NCBI GenBank assembly: GCA_021833365.1
Contig: JAKBFV010000006.1
Location: 1-60,239, forward strand
Source of the DNA: Pseudomonadota bacterium
GTDB lineage: Bacteria > Pseudomonadota > Gammaproteobacteria > Pseudomonadales > Moraxellaceae
DNA length: 60,239 nt
Direction: 5' to 3'
Shown: positions 26,412 to 35,391 of the stretch, in pieces
How the letters are laid out: each line of letters begins with the position of its first letter
Position numbering within the stretch: position 1 is the first letter of the stretch
Translations under genes and position numbers: made by a program
The notes under the pieces: generated by a model
What the model was told of the DNA's origin: nothing
What the model saw: the letters and a program-made list of their open reading frames with translations, nothing else
Database searches by the model: none

Positions 26412-27307
26412 TCAGCCAATCCTGCCAAGGAGTTGGTCGATCACGTCGCTTGCTTGGCGCTGACGCAGAACTCTCGCCTCGCGCTGCTCGGGTTCGTCGC
26501 TCTCGCCAAGTTCGAACTTGGCGACCGACACTGGGCCATCCTTGCGATAGCCCTCGGTCTTGTCGTCCTGTACGAAGCGATTGCGCAGGATTGCCAGCGC
26601 AGCCTGAACACGACACCATGCTTGCCATCACGCTCCTTGCGGAAGCTTTCGGCGACCGCGCCCATGCCCTCGGGCGCATGTTCGATGCAATAGATTAGGT
26701 CATGTGCATCCTTGCGTTCGAAACGCTGGTCAAACGCAAACGACTTCAAGCAAGTGAAGCTGACCAGATTGGCGTGCTTGATCTTCTCGGTCGTGACGCC
26801 GTTTCCGCCCAGCAGTTCGGCTTGTATCTCGGTGACCTGGTGGAGGTCAAAGACGATGGATGAGTGCGGAATGTTGAGCGCCGAGATCGTGCCCTCTGTC
26901 GGTAGCGGCTGTACCTTGCCGCCCGCGATGTCCGGCGCGTCGGCGAGCAGTTCGAGCACCATCAGCGCGCCGTGTTCGGTGCGGGTCTGCCAGCGCCACG
27001 AGAGTTTTCGCTTCCTTTCGTTCTCGGCGCGCTCGAAGCCCATTTTCTTGAGGTTGTCCTCCAGAGTGTGATACGCCTCGGTGTCGGCCAGGATTTGCAG
27101 GTCGATCACGATGTCCACGTCCATCGTGCCCGCGTGTGCGGGCACGATGGGCGGCCGTGCGGCCACCAAATACCTTGGTGTGAGGCCCCCGACTAAATAC
27201 ACGGAGTCCTTCCACGGACCCAGCCCGCGCAACAGCGTCACCAAAACACGTTCGCAGTCGATCGTATACTGGTCGCTGTAACCGTCGAGGGTTGCGGGCT
27301 TGGCCAT
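26412..27307 (-). pseudogene. AbiEii-like nucleotidyltransferase, interrupted by a frameshift
   Basis: The first 234 codons encode an MNT-type nucleotidyltransferase: YLVGGLTPRYL (motif I), TMDVDIVID (motif II, Asp-x-Asp) and RKDAHDLIYC (the Lys-x3-Asp motif of AbiEii toxins). At about 26604-26608 (TTC AGG) the frame shifts. Adding one base restores QAALAILRNRFVQDD and a sensible tail ending in DQLLGRIG at the TGA 26412-26414, for about 298 residues. Read without correction, the protein ends in Arg/Ser-rich nonsense at 26441. It overlaps its upstream partner by one base (TGATG). The frameshift may be real or a sequencing error. Confidence 0.72.
27121..27150. repeat. Perfect 13-base inverted repeat inside the nucleotidyltransferase gene
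   Basis: CCATCGTGCCCGC and GCGGGCACGATGG are exact complements around a 4-base GTGT loop. It encodes the residues just before the catalytic Asp-x-Asp (PIVPAHAGTMD on the minus strand). It may be a palindromic element inserted in frame or simply conserved coding sequence. Confidence 0.6.
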
Positions 27308-28407
27308 CAGAAACCGATCCTTTCTTTGCGCAGATGCTCGGCCATTTCCTTGGCGCGGCCTTCGCCACGCAGCAGATCGAGGTAGACTTGGATCGGGCTG
27401 GCGAGCCAGATACCGCCGACTCGCTCGCGGAACAGCAGCTCGGCAGGGGACTTCGCTTCGATGATCGTGAGATTTGCTCCTTCATTGACAACGCGTGCGC
27501 CGAGTTCGCCTATGGCGGCGTTGGCGGCAGGACCAATCAGCACGCGGCAGCGCACTTGGGAGACGCTGGAGAGAAATGGCGCGTAACGCTGGGCAGCGGC
27601 TTCGTGGCTGATCGCGTATCCGACCTCATGGGTCGCAAAGACCTGTCCAATGTGCTCCAACAGGGTGTCCGCTTTCATGGAGGGGACGTAGTAGCGGCGA
27701 AGCGCGGGGGGCCGGATCGAAGCGAGCTGCTTCACCCAGGCATCCAGTAGCGCCGCAGGCTCTCTGAGGTGACGCTCTTTGCTGGGGCCTTGTCCACGCG
27801 ACACCAACCAGTCGAAGCGCTCCAGTTCCGTCAGCACCTGCGAGGCGGTTGCCGGCGATACCAATGCTTGCTCTGCGAGTTCTTTGCCGCCGAACCAATC
27901 CTGATGACGCGCCAGCAGGGTGTGCAGCACCTGCGCGCGCCGCCCGGAAAATAGAGATCGCATGGACTTCGACAGAGTCTTGGGTGGCGGCTTGTCGATG
28001 TAGAGAAAGGCGCCCGGCGCGGGCAGGTACAAGCTGCCACCGCTGTCGTAGTAGCCGACGCGCTCATCTCTCAGCAGTTCCTTGGCGCCCGGAGAGATTG
28101 ACTCGGCGATCAGAAGCGATAGCACCTCGTCGCCACGCTGCTCTTTTGGCCTGTTGTGACTGATTCCCCTGAATTGCCACAGAACCTGACGTACATCTCT
28201 CGGGTAGACGGCTTTTTTCGCTTCGATCAGCAAGATGAAGGACTTGCCGGCGACCCGCAGGTTAATCTGGGAGTCGTATCTGCTGTCACTAGCTAACCCG
28301 ACAGACTCCCGGTGATCCAGTTCAGCGTGCACGTCCGGCAGCGCCCGAAGGGTGTCGAGAAACTGTTCGATCAACTGTCGTTCGGTCGTGAGCGACTCAG
28401 GTATCAT
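27307..28407 (-). CDS. AbiEi-like regulator with a PD-(D/E)XK nuclease-like N-terminus
   Basis: The 366-residue protein has three parts. Residues 1-140 look like a PD-(D/E)XK fold: YDSQINLRVAG, then FILLIEAKKAVYPRDVRQVLWQ, with Asp...Glu-x-Lys in the right order, then LLRDERVGYYDSGGSLYL. Residues 150-230 hold a winged helix-turn-helix (LAEQALVSPATASQVLTELE). The C-terminal part ends in a VYLDLLRGEGRAKEMAEHLR block typical of AbiEi-type antitoxins. It likely represses its own operon and neutralises the nucleotidyltransferase that overlaps its stop; the nuclease-like part may give a second activity. The promoter region carries two copies of a palindromic operator. Confidence 0.7.
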   Translation of the reverse strand: MIPESLTTERQLIEQFLDTLRALPDVHAELDHRESVGLASDSRYDSQINLRVAGKSFILLIEAKKAVYPRDVRQVLWQFRGISHNRPKEQRGDEVLSLLIAESISPGAKELLRDERVGYYDSGGSLYLPAPGAFLYIDKPPPKTLSKSMRSLFSGRRAQVLHTLLARHQDWFGGKELAEQALVSPATASQVLTELERFDWLVSRGQGPSKERHLREPAALLDAWVKQLASIRPPALRRYYVPSMKADTLLEHIGQVFATHEVGYAISHEAAAQRYAPFLSSVSQVRCRVLIGPAANAAIGELGARVVNEGANLTIIEAKSPAELLFRERVGGIWLASPIQVYLDLLRGEGRAKEMAEHLRKERIGF

Positions 28408-28421
28408 GGTTTACGGGGTTC

Positions 28422-28496
28422 TTTACTGTGCAGTGAATATTGGCACTCTAGCGAATATTCAATGAAATGACAATATTTACTGTTCAGTGAATATTG
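28422..28496. promoter_or_regulatory. Promoter and duplicated palindromic operator of the AbiE-like operon
   Basis: Two 21-base direct copies (28422-28442 and 28476-28496, 20 of 21 bases alike) start 54 bases apart. Each contains ACTG-N2-CAGT. The distal copy extends into a near-perfect 26-base palindrome, 28471-28496. Between them lies the minus-strand promoter TTGTCA (28468-28473), 17 bases, TAGAGT (28445-28450), with GAATATTC (28453-28460) inside the spacer. One copy thus covers the -35 and the other the start of transcription, ideal for autorepression by the AbiEi-like protein. Confidence 0.7.
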
Positions 28497-28769
28497 TTAG
28501 CTAGTTCCAGACGTCCCGGCGTTTCCGCCGACGGGCTAGCTAGCGGGCGCTGCCCCGCGTCTCGTGCCGAGTCGCGGCCATTCGGCTTTGATCCCTGACA
28601 CCTCCGGCCCTTTGGGCCTGCGCGCTGCGCTTGCCATGTGGCAGTGGAGTGTGTGGGAGGCGGCCTTGCTGTTCCCTTCAACGTACCACGCCGTTCTCGC
28701 CGTCAAGGGCTGCGCGCCCGGCCCTGCGGTTGGCCGCTTGCGTCCATGCGGCCGTCTACGACCCCTGAC

Positions 28770-28795
28770 TGTTGATGCTCGTTGAAAATTGACCC
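28770..28795 (+). mobile_element. Possible IS21-family terminal remnant
   Basis: The segment starts TGTTGATGCT and ends GAAAATTGACCC. IS21-family ends typically start with TG and contain GAAAAxTGACCC repeats. Only one repeat and no transposase are present, so this is at best a solo end. Confidence 0.25.
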
Positions 28796-28874
28796 TTATA
28801 AATCTTGGACTTAGGCTTCAGATTTCGTAGTGCAGCGTCGGTGAGCATCGAGGTTTCCTCCGGCTTGTGACGAC

Positions 28875-28980
28875 TTTACCGTCAGGTTTTACCGTCAAGG
28901 ACCTGGAGACCTGCTGATGCCCGGAAAGCCGCATAAGACAAGCATTCCCGAGAAGGCTTTTACCGTCAGCTCTACCGCCA
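28875..28980 (+). repeat. Paired TTTACCGTCA direct repeats
   Basis: TTTACCGTCA occurs at 28875-28884, 28888-28897 and 28959-28968, and a degenerate copy (TCTACCGCCA) at 28971-28980. The copies are arranged as two pairs, each with a 12-13 base offset, 71 bases apart, which suggests a dimeric protein's binding sites. Confidence 0.55.
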
Positions 28981-28998
28981 ACTTGTTTTGCTGGCTGG

Positions 28999-29077
28999 CG
29001 ATAGTCACCGATAGATGCCGCGACGCATTTCCTTCTAAATCAATACTTTGCAGCAGTTTTTCGATAGCTAGCGATAG
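28999..29077 (+). repeat. Paired CGATAG direct repeats
   Basis: CGATAG occurs at 28999-29004, 29009-29014, 29062-29067 and 29072-29077: two pairs with an exact 10-base offset, 63 bases apart. The helical-turn spacing suggests protein binding on one DNA face. Confidence 0.5.
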
Positions 29078-29198
29078 TCCTCGAAGGACGTAAATTCACC
29101 CCACCCGATTGTTAATGAGCAGAAAAATACAGGCATTGACGGGCAATGGCTGGAAGTCTGCAAATTGATGCCATGAAAAGCACCATGTTCGGAGAATC

Positions 29199-29579
29199 TC
29201 ATGCGGCAATGCTCGCCTTAGGGGGTTGAATCAGACATTCGGCTGGAATGCCTAGCTTCTCGTGCAGTTTCCAGATCATGTTCAGTGTCAGCGGGCGCTT
29301 GCGGTTCAGAATCTCGTAGACGCGATTGAGCCGACCAATAATAGGCACCAAGTCCTTCGGTGTCAGCCCGGCCTGATCCATACGGAACTTGATCGCCTCC
29401 ACAGGATCAGGGAGATCAATCGGGTAGTGCTTGGACTCATAGGCTTCGACAAGCGTCAGCAGAATTTCAAAGCGGTCGCCGCCGGGCGTGCCAGGCGTTG
29501 GCTCATTGTCGAAGTAGGCCGAGACTTCACGCAGCGCGGCCTTGTAGTCATCGTTGGTGCGAATTGGGCGAATTTCCAT
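29199..29579 (-). CDS. higA: HigA-like antitoxin
   Basis: The 126-residue protein has an acidic, helical N-terminal half (RTNDDYKAALREVSAYFD) and a C-terminal XRE-type helix-turn-helix (LTPKDLVPIIGRLNRVYEIL), like the HigA antitoxins whose genes follow higB. It starts one base after the higB stop, so the two are translated together. It should bind and inactivate HigB and repress the shared promoter. Its recognition site is probably the palindrome between the -35 and -10 of that promoter. Confidence 0.88.
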   Translation of the reverse strand: MEIRPIRTNDDYKAALREVSAYFDNEPTPGTPGGDRFEILLTLVEAYESKHYPIDLPDPVEAIKFRMDQAGLTPKDLVPIIGRLNRVYEILNRKRPLTLNMIWKLHEKLGIPAECLIQPPKASIAA

Positions 29580-29580
29580 G

Positions 29581-29886
29581 TCAAACCTCCATCTCTACAG
29601 TTTCAGCGTCTATGCCATCGTATTCCTTGTGGGTGCCGATGAACTTCACATAGACCGATTGGAAGTGGTAGGCAACTGACACAACCAGACGGTAGTCATT
29701 GCCCTTGATATTGAACACCACGCGGCGATTCTTCAGGATGCTGGCACTTCGATAGTACTCCTTGATCTCGGCGGGTTGCTTCCACGAAGCCTTCTTCACC
29801 TCATCCACCCAAGACTTGAGCGGCTGCTCTGCGTCCGGGTATTTTTCCCAGAAGACGCGAAGAAATTTCACAGCGACGATATTCAT
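29581..29886 (-). CDS. higB: HigB-like mRNA interferase toxin
   Basis: The 101-residue protein is a RelE-superfamily toxin of the HigB branch: VKFLRVFWEKYPDAEQPLKSW, then EYYRSASILKNRRVVFNIKGNDYRL (RRVVFNI is the family core), and KFIGTHKEYDGID at the end. HigB cleaves mRNA on the ribosome. The toxin-first gene order is normal for higBA. The start codon is supported by the alignment with HigB N-termini even though there is no ribosome-binding site, and the promoter places transcription start at or next to the ATG. Confidence 0.9.
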   Translation of the reverse strand: MNIVAVKFLRVFWEKYPDAEQPLKSWVDEVKKASWKQPAEIKEYYRSASILKNRRVVFNIKGNDYRLVVSVAYHFQSVYVKFIGTHKEYDGIDAETVEMEV

Positions 29887-29888
29887 GA

Positions 29889-29922
29889 GAGCATTCTAGT
29901 CCCAATTTGGGATATATACAAG
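29889..29922 (-). promoter_or_regulatory. higBA promoter with operator in the spacer
   Basis: On the minus strand TTGTAT is followed after exactly 17 bases by TAGAAT. The spacer contains the palindrome TCCCAATTTGGGA (29900-29912 in plus-strand sense). The -10 ends 6-7 bases before the higB ATG, so the message is predicted to be leaderless. A bound repressor in the spacer would block RNA polymerase directly. Confidence 0.65.
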
Positions 29923-29936
29923 CCCCCCCCCCCCCC
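29923..29936. repeat. Run of 14 cytosines
   Basis: Fourteen consecutive C stand just upstream of the higBA promoter (a G run on its coding strand). Such tracts slip during replication and are also common sites of sequencing error. Confidence 0.8.
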
Positions 29937-30012
29937 GCGCACAGGGGACGAAGTCACTCAATACAGTGACTCGCAGTGAGCTGTGCAAATCAGGATATAT
30001 GCGTGCATGCTC

Positions 30013-30043
30013 TTGACTTCGAGTGCACTCCAACCTTTAGGAT
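30013..30043 (+). promoter_or_regulatory. MerR-type promoter with 19-base spacer
   Basis: TTGACT (30013-30018) and TAGGAT (30038-30043) are 19 bases apart, the over-long spacing typical of promoters activated by MerR-family proteins. The palindrome GAGTGCACTC (30021-30030) lies in the spacer. Transcription would start about 7 bases after the -10, at the merR ATG (30050), giving a leaderless message. Confidence 0.75.
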
Positions 30044-30049
30044 ACCGAT

Positions 30050-30367
30050 ATGGATACCCACCTGACCATTAATGAAGTCGCCACCCGCACTGGCTTGAGT
30101 GCGCACACCTTGCGTTACTACGAGCGTGCCGGACTGATCGCCCACGTGGCACGCGCGCCCGGCGGCCAGCGCCGCTACGCGGTCTCGGACATGGACTGGA
30201 TCGGATTCCTGTTACGTCTGCGTACGACCCATATGCCAATCAGGCAGATGCAACAGTCAGCCGAGGTACTGCAAGTGAAGATTGAACACTACCAGATGCT
30301 TGAGCGCTCCATTTTACAAACGTCCAATCCCGATGAAAGGAATACCCATGCTTCCAAGCCGCTATGA
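30050..30367 (+). CDS. Short MerR-family transcriptional regulator
   Basis: The 105-residue protein has the MerR winged helix-turn-helix (LTINEVATRTGLSAHTLRYY, then ERAGLI and GGQRRYAVSDMDW) and a short dimerisation helix (VLQVKIEHYQMLERSI). Most homologues of this type have about 125-135 residues. The stretch normally between RQMQ and the last helix seems to be missing about 20-25 residues, so this may be an internally deleted form. There are no cysteines for metal binding. It probably controls its own promoter and the downstream decarboxylase-family gene, which it overlaps by 20 bases. Confidence 0.82.
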   Translation: MDTHLTINEVATRTGLSAHTLRYYERAGLIAHVARAPGGQRRYAVSDMDWIGFLLRLRTTHMPIRQMQQSAEVLQVKIEHYQMLERSILQTSNPDERNTHASKPL

Positions 30368-30728
30368 ACAAGGTCTCGCCAAACTGCAACAAATCGACGG
30401 TAACGCCGGTGTACGGGTCATCGACAGCTTGCGCGACATTGCGCCGGACTTCGCACGCTATCTGGTCGAGTTTTTTGGTGACATCTATTCACGCCCGGGG
30501 CTGGATCTGAAGAGCCGCGAGATCGCCACAGTCGCCGCGCTCACCGCGTTGGGCAACGCCACGCCGCAGCTCAAGGTGCATATTCAGGCCGCACTGAATG
30601 TGGGGGTGACACGCGACGAAGTCATCGAGATCATTATGCAAATGGCCGTCTACGCCGGTTTTCCTGCTGCGTTAAATGGCCTGAATGCAGCCAGGGAAGT
30701 ATTCTCTGCCGACGAAGGCCGCCATTGA
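30348..30728 (+). CDS. Carboxymuconolactone decarboxylase-family protein
   Basis: The 126-residue protein has the CMD fold signature: LKSREIATVAALTALGNATPQLKVHIQ and GVTRDEVIEIIMQMAVYAGFPAA. It lacks the CxxC of the AhpD peroxidase branch, so it is closer to gamma-carboxymuconolactone decarboxylases or the many functionally unassigned homologues often paired with MerR regulators. The start at 30348 is preceded by AAAGGA 6-7 bases upstream and leaves a good N-terminus (MLPSRYEQGLAKL). It ends only 5 bases before the guaA stop, tail to tail, at the right edge of the island. Confidence 0.85.
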   Translation: MLPSRYEQGLAKLQQIDGNAGVRVIDSLRDIAPDFARYLVEFFGDIYSRPGLDLKSREIATVAALTALGNATPQLKVHIQAALNVGVTRDEVIEIIMQMAVYAGFPAALNGLNAAREVFSADEGRH

Positions 30729-30733
30729 CAAAG

Positions 30734-32311
30734 TCACTCCCACTCGATGGTAGCAGGGGGCTTGGATGAGACGTCATAAGTGACGCGCGAGATGCCGGCG
30801 ATCTCGTTGATGATGCGATTGGAGACGCGTTCGAGCAGGTCATACGGCAAGTGCGCCCAGCGCGCCGTCATGAAATCGATGGTCTCCACCGCGCGCAGGG
30901 AAACGACCCAGGCATAGCGACGCGCATCGCCGACGACGCCGACCGATTTCACCGGTAAAAACACCGTGAATGCCTGACTGGTCTTGGCATACCAGCCCGC
31001 CGCATGCAGCTCTTCGATGAAGATGGCATCGGCCTGGCGCAGGAGGTCAGCATATTCCTTGCGCACTTCGCCCAGGATACGCACCCCCAGACCGGGGCCT
31101 GGGAAAGGATGGCGGTAGACCATGTCATGCGGCAGACCAAGGGCCAAACCCAATTGCCGCACTTCATCCTTGAACAATTCGCGCAGCGGCTCGACCAGCT
31201 GCAGTTTCATGTCCTGCGGCAGGCCACCGACATTGTGATGGGACTTGATGACATGCGCCTTGCCGGTGCGACTCGCCGCCGACTCGATGACGTCCGGATA
31301 GATGGTCCCCTGTGCCAGCCAACGCACCTCGCTCAGCTTCGCCGCCTCCTCATCAAAAACCTCGATGAAGGTGCGGCCGATGATCTTGCGCTTTGCCTCG
31401 GGATCCTCGACTCCCGCCAGCTGACTGAGAAAACGCTGCTCCGCGTCGACGCGGATGACTTTGATCCCCATGTGTTGGGCGAACATGGCCATGACCTGAT
31501 CGCCTTCATGCAAGCGCAGCAAGCCATTATCGACAAAGACACAAGTCAGACGCGGGCCGATGGCGCGATGCAAAAGCGCCGCCACGACCGAGGAGTCGAC
31601 GCCGCCGGAGAGGCCCAACAACACCTCGTCCTGCCCAAGTTGCTGACGCAGGCGAGCGACCAGATCCTCGATGATGTTCTCGGGAGTCCATAGCGCTTCA
31701 CAGCCACAGGCCTCACGCACAAAGCGCTGCAGCATACGCCCGCCCTGATGCGTATGCGTCACTTCCGGGTGAAACTGCATGGCATACCAGTGCCGCTGTG
31801 CGTGGCTCATCGCCGCTATCGGACAGGTCGCCGTGCTGGCATTGACGGTGAAACCTGGCGGCAAGGTAGTGACCTGATCACCGTGGCTCATCCAGACGTC
31901 GAGATGCGCCTGTCCCTGGGCATCGACACGGTCCTCGATGCCCTGTAGCCAGTCCGGCGTCGCTGTCAGCGTGACATCGGCGTAGCCGAATTCGCGTTGC
32001 TCACAACTGGCGACGCGGCCACCCAGCTGTTCGGCCATGGTCTGCATGCCGTAGCAGATGCCGAGCACTGGAACACCGAGGGAAAAGACGACATCGGGAG
32101 CCCGCGGGGTATCTGCCGCCGTCACCGTCTCCGGCCCACCGGAGAGAATGATGCCGCGCGGCGCGAAGGCGCGGATGGCCTCTTCTGCAGCGTCGCAGGC
32201 ATAAAGCTCGCAATAGACGCCGAGCTCGCGCACACGACGCGCGATCAGCTGCGTGTACTGTGAACCGAAATCGATGATCAGGATGCGATGGTCGTGAATA
32301 TGGCGGCTCAT
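30734..32311 (-). CDS. guaA: GMP synthase (glutamine-hydrolysing)
   Basis: The 525-residue protein has an N-terminal class I glutamine amidotransferase ([17 protein letters not shown] with the nucleophile Cys; QFHPEVTHT with His and Glu) and a C-terminal ATP pyrophosphatase with P-loop [15 protein letters not shown], ending in [11 protein letters not shown]. It converts XMP to GMP. The start at 32311 ([16 protein letters not shown]) gives the usual family length. It lies 71 bases after guaB and shares its promoter. The 3' end of guaA is a known integration hotspot, and here the accessory island begins right next to it. Confidence 0.97.
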   Translation of the reverse strand: MSRHIHDHRILIIDFGSQYTQLIARRVRELGVYCELYACDAAEEAIRAFAPRGIILSGGPETVTAADTPRAPDVVFSLGVPVLGICYGMQTMAEQLGGRVASCEQREFGYADVTLTATPDWLQGIEDRVDAQGQAHLDVWMSHGDQVTTLPPGFTVNASTATCPIAAMSHAQRHWYAMQFHPEVTHTHQGGRMLQRFVREACGCEALWTPENIIEDLVARLRQQLGQDEVLLGLSGGVDSSVVAALLHRAIGPRLTCVFVDNGLLRLHEGDQVMAMFAQHMGIKVIRVDAEQRFLSQLAGVEDPEAKRKIIGRTFIEVFDEEAAKLSEVRWLAQGTIYPDVIESAASRTGKAHVIKSHHNVGGLPQDMKLQLVEPLRELFKDEVRQLGLALGLPHDMVYRHPFPGPGLGVRILGEVRKEYADLLRQADAIFIEELHAAGWYAKTSQAFTVFLPVKSVGVVGDARRYAWVVSLRAVETIDFMTARWAHLPYDLLERVSNRIINEIAGISRVTYDVSSKPPATIEWE

Positions 32312-32382
32312 GAATTCCTGCCGGGGGCCAGGCCCCGCCTTGATCTGATACGCCCGGCAGAGGAGGTTCTCCCGGGCCCTGC

Positions 32383-33951
<1,569 letters not shown>

Positions 33952-33974
33952 CTACGAATTCAGAGGAGATGACC

Positions 33975-35381
33975 ATGTCCACCACCCCCATCCTGTCGGT
34001 CAGCGCACTCAATCAGCTGGCGCGCGGTCTCATCGAAGACCATTTCTCGGCGATCCGGGTCGAAGGCGAGATCTCCAACCTCACGCAAGCGAGTTCCGGG
34101 CATCTCTACTTCACCCTCAAGGATGCCTCGGCGCAGATCAAGGCGGTCATGTTCCGCAGCCAGCGCGCGCAACTGCGCCTGCAACCAGAAAACGGCGGCA
34201 AAGTCGTCGCCGAAGGTCAGCTCAGCGTCTATCCGGCGCGCGGCGACATGCAGCTGCTGGTCACGCGCATGCAGGCGGCCGGCCTGGGTGACCTGCATCG
34301 TGCCTTCATGCAACTCAAACAACGCCTCGAACAGGAAGGCCTGTTCGCACAGGCGCGCCCCCTGCCCGATGCACCACAAAGACTGGCACTGATCACCTCG
34401 CGCCAGGGCGCCGCCGTGCACGACATACTCAGCATCCTCAAGCGTCGTGCCCCGGCTCTGGCCATCGATCTTTTTGCCGTCGCCGTGCAAGGAGAAGGGG
34501 CGGCGGCGCAGATGCGACAAGCCCTGAGCGAGATCGCCCGGCGCGGCGTCCACGACGTCGTCATTCTCGGCCGCGGGGGCGGCTCCCTCGAAGACCTCTG
34601 GGCCTTCAATGACGAGGCGCTGGCACGCGCCATCGTTGCCAGTCCGATCCCGGTGATCAGTGCCGTCGGTCACGAGACCGATTTCTCGATCGCCGACTTC
34701 GCCGCCGACCTGCGCGCCGCCACCCCCTCTGCTGCCGCCGAGATCGTCAGCGCCGGCAGCGTCCATCGTCACCAGCTCCTGCGTCAGCTGCAAGAGCGTC
34801 TGCGGCCACCGCGCGCCCTCATCGAGCGCGCTGCCCTGCGTCTCGACGATGCCAGCCAGCGCCTGCAACAGACCCTGCGCCTGCAGCTCGGCGAGCTCCG
34901 CCGCCGCCAGGAAGTCAATGCCGGGCAACTGCAGCGCCTGTCACCACCGCGTCTGATCGAAGCGCGGCGGCAGCGTCTGCAACAAGCGCAAGCACAGCTG
35001 CCGCTGCGCATACTGGCTTTGATCGCCATGCAGCGACAGCATCTGGCGATACGCCAGGGGCGCCTGTCAGCGCACAGCCTGCACCTCAGCGCACACCACC
35101 AGCGCCTCACACTGCTGCATACACGCCTGCAGGAGCTGGTGCAACGCGCTCTTCAGGAGCGCCGCAGCGACCTCGAACAATGCGCACATCGTGCTCACGT
35201 CGCCAGCCCCCTCGCCACCTTGGCGCGCGGCTACAGCATCCTCAGCGACAGCGAAGGTCGCATCGTGCGCGACAGCCATCACCTGCATATCGGCGAGCGC
35301 CTGCAGGCGCGACTGGCGCACGGCATGGTTACCCTCAGCGTCGAACACACTCTCCCAGACGACCTCGTCGGGCTCACTTAA
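33975..35381 (+). CDS. xseA: Exodeoxyribonuclease VII large subunit
   Basis: The 468-residue protein starts with an OB-fold (ILSVSALNQLARGLIEDHF, then VEGEISNLTQASSGHLYF). The catalytic region includes LALITSRQGAAVHDI, VILGRGGGSLEDLWAFND and VISAVGHETDFSIADFAADLRA. A long coiled coil (about residues 265-400) and a C-terminal LARGYSILSD segment complete the family pattern. The start at 33975 has GAGGAG 6 bases upstream; the ATG at 33969 overlaps that site. The small subunit gene xseB is not in this window. It diverges from guaB. Confidence 0.95.
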   Translation: MSTTPILSVSALNQLARGLIEDHFSAIRVEGEISNLTQASSGHLYFTLKDASAQIKAVMFRSQRAQLRLQPENGGKVVAEGQLSVYPARGDMQLLVTRMQAAGLGDLHRAFMQLKQRLEQEGLFAQARPLPDAPQRLALITSRQGAAVHDILSILKRRAPALAIDLFAVAVQGEGAAAQMRQALSEIARRGVHDVVILGRGGGSLEDLWAFNDEALARAIVASPIPVISAVGHETDFSIADFAADLRAATPSAAAEIVSAGSVHRHQLLRQLQERLRPPRALIERAALRLDDASQRLQQTLRLQLGELRRRQEVNAGQLQRLSPPRLIEARRQRLQQAQAQLPLRILALIAMQRQHLAIRQGRLSAHSLHLSAHHQRLTLLHTRLQELVQRALQERRSDLEQCAHRAHVASPLATLARGYSILSDSEGRIVRDSHHLHIGERLQARLAHGMVTLSVEHTLPDDLVGLT

Positions 35382-35391
35382 GGAGAAGCTC

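Larger units (their letters stand above)
28497..29198. other. Gene-free island segment with short repeats
   Basis: No convincing gene is present in this stretch. From left to right it shows TAGCTAG/CTAGCTAG motifs flanking a GC-rich hairpin (CGGCG-TTTC-CGCCG near 28520-28535), an IS21-like terminal sequence near 28770-28795, paired TTTACCGTCA repeats (28875-28980), and paired CGATAG repeats (28999-29077). One open frame (28564-28785) is Pro/Arg/Leu-rich and looks non-coding. The composition resembles mobile-element DNA. Confidence 0.45.

Noticed and set aside
26308-26679. A 123-codon minus-strand open frame across the nucleotidyltransferase tail
   Set aside because: Its residues are Arg/Gly-rich noise; the correct tail after the frameshift is in another frame and ends at 26412.
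28564-28785. A 73-codon open frame in the gene-free island segment
   Set aside because: It has no ribosome-binding site, is Pro/Arg/Leu-rich and shows no domain. Similar frames arise in GC-rich mobile DNA by chance.
29923-29936. The C tract as proof of phase variation of higBA
   Set aside because: It is outside the coding sequence, and tract length in one assembly cannot show variation. It is kept only as an observation.
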